Assembly: GCA_030054175.1 (NCBI GenBank)
Contig: JASGCM010000018.1
Location: 1 to 64,000 of the forward strand
Length of the DNA stretch: 64,000 nucleotides
Reading direction: 5' to 3'
Source of the DNA: Alphaproteobacteria bacterium
Lineage (GTDB): Bacteria > Pseudomonadota > Gammaproteobacteria > Burkholderiales > Burkholderiaceae_C
Shown: positions 53,274-63,837 of the stretch, piece after piece
Layout: every line of letters begins with the position of its first letter
Numbering within the stretch: the stretch's first letter is position 1
The notes under the pieces: model-generated
What the model saw: only the letters and a program-made list of their open reading frames with translations
Told to the model about the DNA's origin: nothing
Database searches by the model: none
Made by a program: the position numbers and the translations under genes

Positions 53274-54055
53274 GGCGCTGGCCACTGAGGGGGGCGTTTC
53301 TCCAAGAAGGCCTGAAAGCCCTCTTGGGCCGCATGGTCCATCATATTGCAAGCCATGGTTTGCCCAGCCAACTGGTAGGCTGCAGCGATGCCCAATTCGA
53401 GCTGTTGGTAAAACAGCGCCTTACCCATGCGCACCGAGGCGGGCGGCTTGGCCACAATCTTTTGGCACAACTCGGCCACGGCAAGATCGAGTTGCTCGGC
53501 TGGAACGCAGCGGTTGATCAAGCCTTCGCGCTCGGCCTGGGCCGCGTCGATGAAGTCGCCAGTCAGCAGCATCTCCATCGCTTTCTTGCGCGCCACATTG
53601 CGCGACAAACCCACACTGGGTGTCGAGCAAAACAAACCATAGTTGATGCCGGAGACGGCAAACCGGGCCCGGTCACTGGCCACGGCCAAGTCACACATCG
53701 ACACCAATTGACAACCCGCCGCAGTGGCAATGCCCTGCACCTGCGCGATGACTGGTTGCGGCAACTGCTGCAAGGCCTGCATCAATCTGGAACACTGCGT
53801 GAACAATGATTGATAAAACGCCAAATCTGGCTGGGCTCTCATTTCTCGCAAATCATGGCCGGCACAGAAGGCTTTCCCCTCAGCCGCAATCACCAGCACA
53901 CGACACTGGGGATCCATCGCGATCTGTTTGAGTCGATCCTGCAACTCAGACATCATTTCAGAAGACAACGCATTCAACGCATCGGGGCGTGACAAAGTCA
54001 ATCGGATCACCCCGGCTTGGGGCCAGTCGATTTGGGTCAGTGTTGAATTGGACAT
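53270..54055 (-). CDS. Enoyl-CoA hydratase/isomerase family protein, ECHDC3-like, without catalytic glutamates
   Basis: A 261-residue crotonase-fold protein. The first oxyanion segment AFCAGHDLREM is normal, but the two hydratase glutamates are replaced: GGCEL reads AGCQLVS, and the PEI segment reads AVSGINYG. The same loss is known in the ECHDC3-type branch. It is therefore unlikely to be a classical enoyl-CoA hydratase, though CoA binding is probable. AGGAG precedes the ATG at 54055. It is divergent from aat (54108), with 52 bases between. Confidence 0.85.
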   Translation of the reverse strand: MSNSTLTQIDWPQAGVIRLTLSRPDALNALSSEMMSELQDRLKQIAMDPQCRVLVIAAEGKAFCAGHDLREMRAQPDLAFYQSLFTQCSRLMQALQQLPQPVIAQVQGIATAAGCQLVSMCDLAVASDRARFAVSGINYGLFCSTPSVGLSRNVARKKAMEMLLTGDFIDAAQAEREGLINRCVPAEQLDLAVAELCQKIVAKPPASVRMGKALFYQQLELGIAAAYQLAGQTMACNMMDHAAQEGFQAFLEKRPPQWPAP

Positions 54056-54107
54056 GGCGGCTCCTGTGGACCTCGCAGGCCCGAGGAGCCATTTTACAAT
54101 TGAACCC

Positions 54108-54860
54108 ATGAGCCGAAATGCGCCTGTGCCCTGGCTGGGGCCTGAAGACCCCTTTCCACGCGTGGAAGAGGCCTGGACGACGGGCAGCCCCGCCCCGGGC
54201 CTGTTGGCCGCCGGCGGCAACCTCTCAGCACCGCGTTTGGTGGATGCCTACCGCCACGGCATCTTCCCCTGGTTCAGTCCGGGCCAAGCCATTTTGTGGT
54301 TCAGCACCGATCCGCGCATGGTGTTGCGTCCGACTGAATTTCTGCTGCACCATGCTCTGCGCAAGACATTGAGACAACTCGTGCGCATGAACCGTTTGCA
54401 AATCCGCTTTGACGATGATTTTGAGCAGGTCATGCGCCTGTGCGCTGCCAGCCCCAGGTCGGGCCAATCGGGAACTTGGATCGGCAACGACATGATCCAC
54501 GCTTACGGTCGGTTGCACCGCATGGGGCATGCCCGGTGCGTCACGGCCTGGGTCGATGGTGAGTTGGCCGGAGGACTGTATGCCGTCATCATGGGTCGCA
54601 TGGTGTATGGTGAGTCCATGTTCACGCGGCGCAGCTCGGGCTCAAAAATGGCGCTGGGGGCACTGGTGGCATGGGCACTGGAGCACCAACTTCCATTGAT
54701 AGATTGCCAACAAGACACTGAACACTTGCGCAGCTTGGGTGCCCAAACCCTGTCCAGGCCCCTCTTTCTGTCTGAAATGACCCCCTTGACCGAAATGGTC
54801 ACACCGCCATGGGCTTTTTCCCCTATATTCTGGGCACATCTGGGCATACATTCCACGTGA
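54108..54860 (+). CDS. aat: Leucyl/phenylalanyl-tRNA--protein transferase
   Basis: A 250-residue Aat enzyme of the N-end rule. It transfers Leu or Phe from tRNA to N-terminal Lys/Arg, marking proteins for ClpS/ClpAP. Family segments are [37 protein letters not shown] and [18 protein letters not shown], with the LPLIDCQQ end. The ATG at 54108 gives the standard N-terminus; the frame extends upstream without homology. Its stop overlaps the bpt start (GTGA). Confidence 0.95.
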   Translation: MSRNAPVPWLGPEDPFPRVEEAWTTGSPAPGLLAAGGNLSAPRLVDAYRHGIFPWFSPGQAILWFSTDPRMVLRPTEFLLHHALRKTLRQLVRMNRLQIRFDDDFEQVMRLCAASPRSGQSGTWIGNDMIHAYGRLHRMGHARCVTAWVDGELAGGLYAVIMGRMVYGESMFTRRSSGSKMALGALVAWALEHQLPLIDCQQDTEHLRSLGAQTLSRPLFLSEMTPLTEMVTPPWAFSPIFWAHLGIHST

Positions 54861-55597
54861 CGAACCTTCACGACCTCCCTTTGCAGTCGTTGCAGTTTTA
54901 CGCAACGGCCCCCTACCCTTGCAGCTACCTGCCGCAAAGACAAGCCCGCTCGCAAGTGGCCACGCCCAGCCATCTGATCCACAACGACACTTATTCCGAA
55001 TTGGTGGCCATGGGCTTTCGCCGCAGTGGTATGTTCACCTATCGGCCGTATTGCGATGGCTGCCGCGCTTGCGTGCCACTGCGCGTCAACGCGCTCGCAT
55101 TTCAAGCCAACCGCAGTCAAAGACGGAGCTGGCGTCAGCACCAAGATCTGGAAGTGCGCGTGCTGAAGCTGGGCTATGTGCCAGAGCACTATCAGTTGTA
55201 CCTTCTTTACCAAAATGGCCGCCATGCTGGCGGCGGCATGGATCAAGACAGCATCGACCAATACACCCAATTTTTGCTCCAAAGCCGTGTCAACTCACGC
55301 TTGGTGGAGTTCCGCAGCCCGTCCAGCCATGGCACGCCAGGCACCTTGAAAATGGTGGCCATTCTCGATGTCCTGAACGACGGTTTATCGGCGGTCTACA
55401 CCTTCTACGAACCAGAGGACCACGCCAGTTACGGCACCTTTGGTGTCTTATGGCAAATCGAACAAGCCAAAACCTTGGACTTACCTTGGCTCTATTTGGG
55501 CTACTGGATAGGCGAGAGTCCGAAAATGAATTACAAAAGCTTATTTCGACCCCATCAAATTCTGATCGATGGACATTGGGTAGACGGCGCAAAGTAA
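54857..55597 (+). CDS. bpt: Aspartate/glutamate leucyltransferase (Bpt)
   Basis: A 246-residue bacterial arginyl-transferase-like enzyme that adds Leu to N-terminal Asp or Glu. [25 protein letters not shown], then [16 protein letters not shown] with its cysteine cluster, and [13 protein letters not shown] are diagnostic. I chose the GTG at 54857 because it overlaps the aat stop and begins exactly where homologues start; an ATG at 54809 would lie inside aat. Together with aat it supplies both branches of the bacterial N-degron tagging step. Confidence 0.94.
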   Translation: MTNLHDLPLQSLQFYATAPYPCSYLPQRQARSQVATPSHLIHNDTYSELVAMGFRRSGMFTYRPYCDGCRACVPLRVNALAFQANRSQRRSWRQHQDLEVRVLKLGYVPEHYQLYLLYQNGRHAGGGMDQDSIDQYTQFLLQSRVNSRLVEFRSPSSHGTPGTLKMVAILDVLNDGLSAVYTFYEPEDHASYGTFGVLWQIEQAKTLDLPWLYLGYWIGESPKMNYKSLFRPHQILIDGHWVDGAK

Positions 55598-55620
55598 CCT
55601 TGGCGGGATAAGATATCGCC

Positions 55621-56412
55621 ATGCGAAAAACCGATGCTCCTTCCGCCCCGGCGGCCCCCGCAGCGCCTGCAATCCAGGTGATTGAAAGAATGTTCAGCCT
55701 GATCGATGTGTTGGCCTCCCGCGAAGACGCCGTCAGCCTCAAAGAGATCAGCGAAAAAACCGGCCTGCACCCCTCTACCGCGCACCGCATTCTGAACGAC
55801 CTGGCTCTGGGGCGCTTCGTCGACCGCCCAGAGGCCGGCAGTTACCGATTGGGCATGCGTTTGCTTGAGCTGGGCAACTTGGTCAAAACCAGGCTGAGCG
55901 TGCGCGACGCGGCTTTGCTGCCCATGCGCGACTTGCATCGACAAATCCAGCAGCCGGTCAATCTGAGCGTTCGTCAGAGTGATGAGATCATCTACATTGA
56001 GCGAGCCTACAGCGAACGCTCAGGCATGCAGGTGGTCCGCGCCATCGGTGGACGTGCACCATTGCACCTGACCTCGGTGGGGAAACTTTTTTTGGCCATG
56101 GAAGAACCAAGCCGCTTGCGCGCCTATGCGACCCGCACCGGCTTATCGGGCAACACCCGCAACAGCATCACCCAACTACCGGTTCTTGAAAAAGAACTGG
56201 CCCGCGTGCGCCAGCAAGAAACAGCACGCGACAATGAAGAGTTGGAATTGGGGGTGCGATGCATGGCCGCCGGCATTTACGACGATCAACGCAAACTGGT
56301 GGCTGGGCTGTCTATTTCGGCTCCCGCAGATCGCTTGGATGAGGCTTGGTTGCCCAGGCTGCAAGCCACAGCTGCGGAAATTTCAAGATACCTGGGATTC
56401 AGGGGGCAATGA
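55621..56412 (+). CDS. IclR family transcriptional regulator
   Basis: A 263-residue regulator. The winged helix-turn-helix at about 20-85 contains SLKEISEKTGLHPSTAHRIL and then SYRLGMRLLELG. The C-terminal ligand domain has the usual LHLTSVGKLFLA and GVRCMAAGIYD segments. An alanine/proline-rich N-terminal tail (residues 6-17) precedes the DNA-binding domain. It lies 23 bases after bpt and may be co-transcribed. Its targets are not next to it; the inverted repeat at 17585-17607 is one candidate site type. Confidence 0.9.
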   Translation: MRKTDAPSAPAAPAAPAIQVIERMFSLIDVLASREDAVSLKEISEKTGLHPSTAHRILNDLALGRFVDRPEAGSYRLGMRLLELGNLVKTRLSVRDAALLPMRDLHRQIQQPVNLSVRQSDEIIYIERAYSERSGMQVVRAIGGRAPLHLTSVGKLFLAMEEPSRLRAYATRTGLSGNTRNSITQLPVLEKELARVRQQETARDNEELELGVRCMAAGIYDDQRKLVAGLSISAPADRLDEAWLPRLQATAAEISRYLGFRGQ

Positions 56413-56446
56413 ATCAGGTACGCGGGCCGCTTGCCACCGGGTTGTG

Positions 56447-57448
56447 TCACAGGGCGTGATGCGCTTCGACCCAGCGGCGAACTCGCTCGGCATCAGCCAC
56501 ACGGCTGAGTTTGCCTGCGGAATCCAGGAACACCATGATCAATTTGCGACCCGCGATGCGTGCCTGCATCACCAAACATTGACCCGCTTCTGATATGTAG
56601 CCTGTTTTTTGCAGACCGATGTCCCAATGCGGATTGCTGATCAATCGGTTGGTGGATCGGTATTGAAGGGTCTGACGCCCCACCTCCACCACATGGCCGG
56701 GTGAAGTGGACAACTCTCGCAACAAAGGATCGTTGTAGGCCCTGCCCACCAGCACCGCCAAATCACGTGCGCTGGATTGGTTCTTGCTGGACAAGCCCGT
56801 GGGCTCGTCATAACGGGTGTCGTTCATGCCCAATTGCACGGCCTTGGCATTCATCAACCGCACAAAGGCCGCCAAGCCACCCGGATAAGTACGACCCAAG
56901 GCATGTGCGGCGCGGTTTTCGCTGGACATCAAAGCCAGGTGCAGCATCTCGCCACGGCTCAGGGTGGTGCCCACTCGCAAGCGCGAAGAACTGCCCTTTT
57001 CGGTATCGACATCGTCTTGAGAGATGGTGATGGGTTCATCAAGATCGAGCTTGGCTTCGCTGATGATCAAGCCTGTCATGAGCTTGGTGATGGAGGCGAT
57101 GGGCAATACCGCATGGTCGTTTTTGCGGAACAAGACCTCTTGGGTGTCTTGATCAACCACAAAGGCCACACTGGACTTCAGCGCCAACTCGTCATTGACC
57201 GAATGCAAACCAGCCAACTGTCCGTATGAGGGGCGGGGCGCTACTTCGGCCGATACCTTGCGTGCCTTCACAGGCGTCTGCAAGGTTTTGGACGCAACCT
57301 TGCGGATGGGCTGAGGCACCTTGGGTTTGGATTTGGCTTGCTGACCCGATGAGGTCTTGAAACGGCCATTCTCGGCTTGGGCTTGCACCCCGAAGGCCAC
57401 CAAACCACCGATGGCGGCAACGGAAATAAGGCGAAAGAGTCGATTCAA
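56447..57448 (-). CDS. pbpG: D-alanyl-D-alanine endopeptidase PbpG (PBP7-like)
   Basis: A 333-residue low-molecular-weight penicillin-binding protein. Active-site motifs are SITK (S-x-x-K), SSEN (S-x-N) and KTGY. The N-terminus after a TTG start at 57448 (MNRLFRLISVAAIGG...QAQA) is a proper signal peptide, with AGAGAG six bases upstream; the longer ATG frame at 57508 would add a poor N-terminus. A lysine/proline/serine-rich linker follows (about 28-75). It cleaves DD-crosslinks in the periplasm. It is convergent with the IclR gene. Confidence 0.9.
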   Translation of the reverse strand: MNRLFRLISVAAIGGLVAFGVQAQAENGRFKTSSGQQAKSKPKVPQPIRKVASKTLQTPVKARKVSAEVAPRPSYGQLAGLHSVNDELALKSSVAFVVDQDTQEVLFRKNDHAVLPIASITKLMTGLIISEAKLDLDEPITISQDDVDTEKGSSSRLRVGTTLSRGEMLHLALMSSENRAAHALGRTYPGGLAAFVRLMNAKAVQLGMNDTRYDEPTGLSSKNQSSARDLAVLVGRAYNDPLLRELSTSPGHVVEVGRQTLQYRSTNRLISNPHWDIGLQKTGYISEAGQCLVMQARIAGRKLIMVFLDSAGKLSRVADAERVRRWVEAHHAL

Positions 57449-57551
57449 TGCAAGCTCTCTGCTGGATCGTGAACAATACTCACAGTATAGCAAGCAGTCG
57501 AAATCCATGCAAGAACAAAGACTTGCATGCTGTTCTTCATACGCCTGTGAC

Positions 57552-59090
57552 TCAACCCTGGGCCGCCACGCGTTCGGCCTTGCTGTGGAGCTTGTTCAAA
57601 GCACTCAAATAGGCTTTGGCCGACGCGACGATGATGTCCGGATCGGAGCCCACCCCATTGACCACCCGCCCGCTGTTTTGCAGCCGAACCGTCACCTCAC
57701 CCTGGCTCTCGGTCGAGCCGCTGATGGCATTGACCGAGTACAAGACCATTTCCGCGCCACTGTTGACATGGCTTTCGATGGCTTTGAGCGAAGCATCGAC
57801 CGGCCCGTTGCCATCGGAGATGCTTTTCACCTCCTTGCCATCGACAGTGAACACAATGGTGGCCTGTGGCCGCTCGCCGGTCTCGCTGTGCTGGCTGAGC
57901 GACACGAAGCCGTATTGATCGAGGTCGTGCGTCACGCTCTCTTCGCTGACCAAGGCCAGAATGTCCTCGTCGAAAATTTCGCTCTTGCGATCGGCCAATT
58001 CTTTGAATTTGGCAAAAGCGCTGTTGATATCGGCTTCGGACTCGAGTTGCACCCCCAAATCGACCAAACGTTGCTTGAAGGCATTGCGGCCACTGAGCTT
58101 GCCCAACACAATCTTGTTGGCGCTCCAGCCCACGTCTTCGGCGCGCATGATCTCATAGGTATCGCGCGCTTTGAGCACGCCGTCTTGGTGGATGCCCGAA
58201 GCATGGGCGAAGGCGTTGGCACCGACCACGGCCTTGTTGGGTTGCACGACGAAACCGGTGGTCTGGCTGACCATGCGGCTGGCCGCCACGATGTGCTGGG
58301 TCTCGATGCCCACCTCAAGCCCAAAATAGTCACGACGGGTCTTCACCGCCATCACCACCTCTTCCAAAGAGCAGTTGCCGGCCCGTTCACCCAAGCCGTT
58401 GATGGTGCACTCAACCTGTCGGGCTCCGCCGATTTTCACGCCAGACAAAGAATTGGCGACCGCCATGCCCAAATCGTTGTGACAGTGAACCGACCAAATC
58501 GCCTTGTCGCTGTTGGGCACCATTTCGCGCAATCGGCGGATGTATTCGCCATAGAGCTCGGGGATGCCGTAGCCTACGGTGTCGGGGATGTTGATGGTGG
58601 TAGCCCCCTCGGCGATCACGGCCTCGACCACCCGGGCGAGAAAATCAAGTTCACTGCGGTACCCGTCTTCGGCGCTGAACTCCACATCGGCACACAAATT
58701 GCGAGCGAAACGCACCGCTTGACGAGATTGCTCCAAAACCTGCTCGGGGGTCATGCGCAACTTCTTCTCCATGTGCAGGGGAGAGGTCGCGATGAAGGTA
58801 TGAATACGGGCACTGTTGGCCCCTTTCAAGGCCTCGGCCGCACGCGAAATGTCGCGATCATTGGCGCGCGACAGTGAGCACACGGTGGAGTCTTTGATGG
58901 CATGAGCGATGGCCTGCACCGCTTCAAAGTCGCCGTTAGAGCTGGCCGCAAAGCCCGCCTCGATCACATCCACCCGCAGGCGTTCGAGCTGGCGCGCAAT
59001 GCGCAGCTTCTCGTCCTTGGTCATGGAAGCGCCGGGCGACTGCTCGCCGTCGCGCAATGTGGTGTCAAAAATGATCAGCTTGTCGGCCAT
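57552..59090 (-). CDS. leuA: 2-isopropylmalate synthase
   Basis: A 512-residue LeuA, first enzyme of leucine synthesis: acetyl-CoA plus 2-ketoisovalerate. [18 protein letters not shown] carries the metal-binding aspartate; [13 protein letters not shown] supplies histidines; the C-terminal regulatory domain binds leucine. GGAG precedes the ATG at 59090. It lies downstream of a leucine leader peptide and attenuator (59136-59240), so it is probably controlled by attenuation as well as by feedback. It is the last gene of the ilvBHC-pssA-leuA block. Confidence 0.97.
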   Translation of the reverse strand: MADKLIIFDTTLRDGEQSPGASMTKDEKLRIARQLERLRVDVIEAGFAASSNGDFEAVQAIAHAIKDSTVCSLSRANDRDISRAAEALKGANSARIHTFIATSPLHMEKKLRMTPEQVLEQSRQAVRFARNLCADVEFSAEDGYRSELDFLARVVEAVIAEGATTINIPDTVGYGIPELYGEYIRRLREMVPNSDKAIWSVHCHNDLGMAVANSLSGVKIGGARQVECTINGLGERAGNCSLEEVVMAVKTRRDYFGLEVGIETQHIVAASRMVSQTTGFVVQPNKAVVGANAFAHASGIHQDGVLKARDTYEIMRAEDVGWSANKIVLGKLSGRNAFKQRLVDLGVQLESEADINSAFAKFKELADRKSEIFDEDILALVSEESVTHDLDQYGFVSLSQHSETGERPQATIVFTVDGKEVKSISDGNGPVDASLKAIESHVNSGAEMVLYSVNAISGSTESQGEVTVRLQNSGRVVNGVGSDPDIIVASAKAYLSALNKLHSKAERVAAQG

Positions 59091-59135
59091 GATGATCTCC
59101 GTGATCGTTCGCCCTCGTGAGGCGTAAAACAAAAC

Positions 59136-59166
59136 AAAAAAGCCCGCTGCTGAGGCAAACGGGCTT
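59136..59166 (-). terminator. Attenuator terminator upstream of leuA
   Basis: On the minus strand a stem of AAGCCCG / CGGGCTT (13-base loop) is followed by six T residues and then a second T run. It lies between the leader peptide gene and leuA, the classical position for an attenuator. Confidence 0.75.
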
Positions 59167-59189
59167 GAAGGTGAAATTCGCGCGTGCGA

Positions 59190-59240
59190 CTACATCAGCC
59201 CGGGACGGGACAGCAGTAGTAGAGTCAGCGAGAAATTCAT
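59190..59240 (-). CDS. leuL: leu operon leader peptide (16 aa)
   Basis: A 16-codon frame starting ATG-AAT-TTC with the residues MNFSLTLLLLSRPGLM. Five codons in a stretch of six (LTLLLL) are leucine, and a sixth Leu precedes the stop. It lies 23 bases upstream of a hairpin with a T run and about 100 bases before leuA. This is the layout of leucine-controlled transcription attenuation, where stalling on Leu codons prevents terminator formation. The frame is too short to show by itself that it is translated. Confidence 0.7.
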   Translation of the reverse strand: MNFSLTLLLLSRPGLM

Positions 59241-59247
59241 GCATGGT

Positions 59248-59253
59248 AATTTA
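59248..59253 (-). promoter_or_regulatory. Possible -10 element of the leu leader
   Basis: TAAATT on the minus strand lies eight bases before the leader peptide ATG. No good -35 is visible at standard spacing. The short distance would make the leader mRNA almost leaderless. Confidence 0.25.
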
Positions 59254-59284
59254 GCACAAAAATGGCTGCCGGCACGCACCTGTG

Positions 59285-60088
59285 TCATTTGTGCAACCCT
59301 TGCTCATCGGGCTCATCAGTGGAAGTACTGATCACGCTGGTCTGCAAACCTTTGGCGCGGCGCCAAGCATAAACGGTATAACCGCTCAAGCCATAGAGCA
59401 CGAACAGCGCAAACAAAACAATGGGCGGGTGGATGTTGATGATCGCGATGATCAAGGCAATGGCCACGATGAATGCGAAAGGAACGCTCTTTTTCATCGA
59501 AAAATCTTTGAAACTGTAAAAGGGGACGTTGGTCACCATGGTCAGACCACTGGCCAGACACAGAGCGAACACGAACCAGCGCACATCCTCAGGCGACACC
59601 TCGAGATCGGTCATCAGCCAGACCAAACCCATCACCAAAGCAGCTGCGGCCGGTGAAGGCAAACCCTGAAAGTAACGCTTGTCGACCACAGCCGTGTTGA
59701 CGTTAAAGCGCGCCAAGCGCAGCGCCGCGCAAGCGCAATAGACGAAGGCGGCGATCCAACCCCAACGTCCCAATCCGCGCAAAGCCCACTCATAAGCGAT
59801 CAAGGCCGGTGCCGCGCCAAACGACACCATGTCGGACAAGGAGTCCATCTGCTCGCCAAAAGCGCTTTGGGTATTGGTCATTCGCGCCACGCGACCGTCA
59901 AGGCTATCGAGCACCATGGCACAAAAAACGCCCATGGCGGCAAAATCAAAACGACCATTCATGGCCATCACGATGGCATAGAAACCTCCGAACAGCGCAG
60001 CCAGCGTGAACAGGTTGGGCAACACATAAATGCCTTTGCTGGGCTTGCGAGGGGTTTCCTCAGGGCTCTCGGTTTGGGTATCGTTCAT
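59285..60088 (-). CDS. pssA: CDP-diacylglycerol--serine O-phosphatidyltransferase
   Basis: A 267-residue integral membrane CDP-alcohol phosphatidyltransferase with about seven hydrophobic segments. The catalytic motif starts DGRVAR and continues through SAFGEQMDSLSD, near residues 64-85. It makes phosphatidylserine for phosphatidylethanolamine. Its position between ilvC and leuA is the normal arrangement in Burkholderiales. A terminator separates it from ilvC, so it needs its own promoter. Confidence 0.94.
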   Translation of the reverse strand: MNDTQTESPEETPRKPSKGIYVLPNLFTLAALFGGFYAIVMAMNGRFDFAAMGVFCAMVLDSLDGRVARMTNTQSAFGEQMDSLSDMVSFGAAPALIAYEWALRGLGRWGWIAAFVYCACAALRLARFNVNTAVVDKRYFQGLPSPAAAALVMGLVWLMTDLEVSPEDVRWFVFALCLASGLTMVTNVPFYSFKDFSMKKSVPFAFIVAIALIIAIINIHPPIVLFALFVLYGLSGYTVYAWRRAKGLQTSVISTSTDEPDEQGLHK

Positions 60089-60113
60089 GAATCAGATTGT
60101 AATGTGCCGGCCC

Positions 60114-60143
60114 AAAAAAACGGTGCCCACCCAGGGGCACCGT
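60114..60143 (-). terminator. Rho-independent terminator after ilvC
   Basis: On the minus strand a perfect nine-base stem (ACGGTGCCC / GGGCACCGT, six-base loop) is followed by seven T residues. It ends the ilvB-ilvH-ilvC unit. Confidence 0.9.
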
Positions 60144-60171
60144 GTCATGCAAGTCCGCAGGGGAATTGCGA

Positions 60172-61709
<1,538 letters not shown>

Positions 61710-61804
61710 GATCTCGATTCCTCTTTTGGTCGCCCTCCCCCGCCAGCGGTAACCGGCGAGCTTGGCGGACCATAGATTCGTCTATGGAAAAAAATGCGCC
61801 AGGC

Positions 61805-63580
61805 TCAGAGGTCTTCGGAGCCCAGCAGCATTTCGGTGATGCCCTTGCCAGCCTGAACCATCGGGAACACGTTCTCGGTGGGGTCAGTGCGGAAGTCCAA
61901 GAACACGGTGCGATCCTTGAGTTTGCGCGCTTCGCGCAAAGCGGGTTCAACGTCTTCGTGGCGCTCAATGAGGATACCCACGTGGCCATAGGCCTCAGCC
62001 AGCTTGACGAAATTGGGCAATGCGTCCATGTAACTGTGGCTGTAGCGGCCTGAATACTCAATCTCTTGCCATTGACGCACCATACCCAAATAGCGGTTGT
62101 TCAGCGCCAGGACCTTGATCGGGGTGTTGTATTGCAAGCAAGTCGAGAGTTCTTGGATGCACATCTGCACCGAACCTTCACCAGTGACGCAAAACACTTC
62201 GCTCTGGGGCTTGGCCAGTTTAATGCCCATGGCGTAAGGAATGCCCACACCCATGGTGCCCAAACCGCCCGAGTTGATCCATCGGCGCGGATCGTTGAAC
62301 TTGAAATACTGGGCCGCCCACATTTGGTGTTGACCCACATCGGATGTGACATACACATCGTCGTTTCGGGTCATGTTCCAGAGGGTTTCAATGACATATT
62401 GAGGCTTGATGACGCTGGTGTTGGCCCGGTCGTAAGCCAAGCAATCGCGAGCGCGCCAAGCTTCGATGGCTTTCCACCAGTCGGCCAAGGCGGTGACATC
62501 GGGTTTGGTGCCTGACTCGCGGATCATGCCGATCATTTCGGTCAAAACATCTTTGACATCACCAACGATGGGCACATCGACCTTGACGCGCTTTGAAATG
62601 CTGGATGGGTCGATGTCGATGTGGATGATCTTGCGTTCGTTTTGGGCGAAGTGCTTGGGGTTGCCAATCACGCGGTCGTCAAAACGTGCACCAACGGCCA
62701 GCAGCACATCGCAATTTTGCATGGCATTATTGGCCTCGAACGTGCCGTGCATGCCCAACATGCCCAGAAACTTGCGATCGGTCGCAGGGTAAGCGCCCAA
62801 GCCCATCAGGGTGTTGGTAACAGGGTAACCCAACATATCCACCAAGGTGCGCAGCTCGGCACTGGCCTCGCTCATCAGCACGCCGCCACCGGTATAAATG
62901 TAGGGTCGCTTGGCGTTCAGCAACAGCTGCAGGGCCTTGCGAATCTGGCCTCCGTGGCCCTTGCGCACGGGGTTGTATGAACGCATCTCGATGTGCTCGG
63001 GATAACCGTGGTAGGGTACTTTCTTGAACGAGACATCTTTGGGCAGATCCACCACCACCGGGCCGGGACGGCCGCTGCGGGCGATGTGAAAAGCCTTTTT
63101 CATGATCTTGGGGATGTCGCGGGCATCCTTGACCAGAAAGTTATGTTTGACGATGGGACGGGTGATGCCCACCGTGTCGCATTCCTGGAAGGCGTCCAGG
63201 CCAATCGCTGTGGTGGGCACCTGGCCGGTGATCACCACCAGAGGAATGCTGTCCATATAAGCGGTGGCGATGCCTGTGACCGCATTGGTCACGCCTGGGC
63301 CGGAAGTGACCAGAGCCACACCGACCTTGCCGGTGGCGCGCGCATAGCCATCGGCGGCATGCACGGCAGCTTGTTCATGGCGCACCAAAATGTGCTGGAT
63401 GGTGTCTTGCCGATAAATGGCGTCGTAGATGTAGAGTGCTGCGCCGCCCGGGTAACCCCAGATGTATTCGACCTGTTCGGCCTGCAACGTTTTGATCAGG
63501 ATGTCAGCGCCCATCAAGTCAGGGGCGTTGTCATTGGAGGCTGCGGCTGCCTTTTGCAGCTCGGCGGAGTTGATTTCCAT
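61805..63580 (-). CDS. ilvB: Acetolactate synthase large (catalytic) subunit
   Basis: A 591-residue ThDP enzyme that makes acetolactate and acetohydroxybutyrate. The catalytic glutamate is in VRHEQAAVHAADGYARATG; ThDP/Mg2+ binding is in GEGSVQMCIQELST...NNRYLGM. The ATG at 63580 has AAAGG about nine bases upstream. It heads the ilvB-ilvH-ilvC unit. Its 257-base leader (63581-63837) holds a GTTCC-AAAA-GAAC hairpin but no branched-chain leader peptide that I can see. It is divergent from the sigma factor gene. Confidence 0.96.
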   Translation of the reverse strand: MEINSAELQKAAAASNDNAPDLMGADILIKTLQAEQVEYIWGYPGGAALYIYDAIYRQDTIQHILVRHEQAAVHAADGYARATGKVGVALVTSGPGVTNAVTGIATAYMDSIPLVVITGQVPTTAIGLDAFQECDTVGITRPIVKHNFLVKDARDIPKIMKKAFHIARSGRPGPVVVDLPKDVSFKKVPYHGYPEHIEMRSYNPVRKGHGGQIRKALQLLLNAKRPYIYTGGGVLMSEASAELRTLVDMLGYPVTNTLMGLGAYPATDRKFLGMLGMHGTFEANNAMQNCDVLLAVGARFDDRVIGNPKHFAQNERKIIHIDIDPSSISKRVKVDVPIVGDVKDVLTEMIGMIRESGTKPDVTALADWWKAIEAWRARDCLAYDRANTSVIKPQYVIETLWNMTRNDDVYVTSDVGQHQMWAAQYFKFNDPRRWINSGGLGTMGVGIPYAMGIKLAKPQSEVFCVTGEGSVQMCIQELSTCLQYNTPIKVLALNNRYLGMVRQWQEIEYSGRYSHSYMDALPNFVKLAEAYGHVGILIERHEDVEPALREARKLKDRTVFLDFRTDPTENVFPMVQAGKGITEMLLGSEDL

Positions 63581-63837
63581 GATGATGAACCTTTGTGAAT
63601 TTCGGCAACGAAAAACCTTGGGTGCTCCTTCGACAGTTCTTTTGGAACTTCGGCGGAACTTTGGACCTGAGGCCATTGGAGCGGCTAAGCCGTCCGACCC
63701 AGACCCGTTTGCTCAATTGTTGAAGTGCAAGTCCGCCATTGTCGCACTTTTTTGACCCAACTCCTGAAAGATGAAATAAAAATTCATCGGTGACATAATC
63801 TCATCCCCAAAGGGGTCGTGCAGCACCCCCATCACCC

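Noticed and set aside
57357-58877. A 506-codon open frame on the plus strand
   Set aside because: It lies antisense to pbpG and leuA, both certain genes, and shows no protein family features; it is a shadow of high-GC coding sequence.
61770-61787. Hairpin CCATAGA / TCTATGG next to a run of A as a terminator between ilvB and ilvH
   Set aside because: For the direction of transcription the T run comes before the stem, not after it, so it cannot be an intrinsic terminator of ilvB.
63581-63837. A branched-chain leader peptide before ilvB
   Set aside because: The short frame found there (MADLHFNN) has no run of Ile, Val or Leu codons and no following terminator hairpin.
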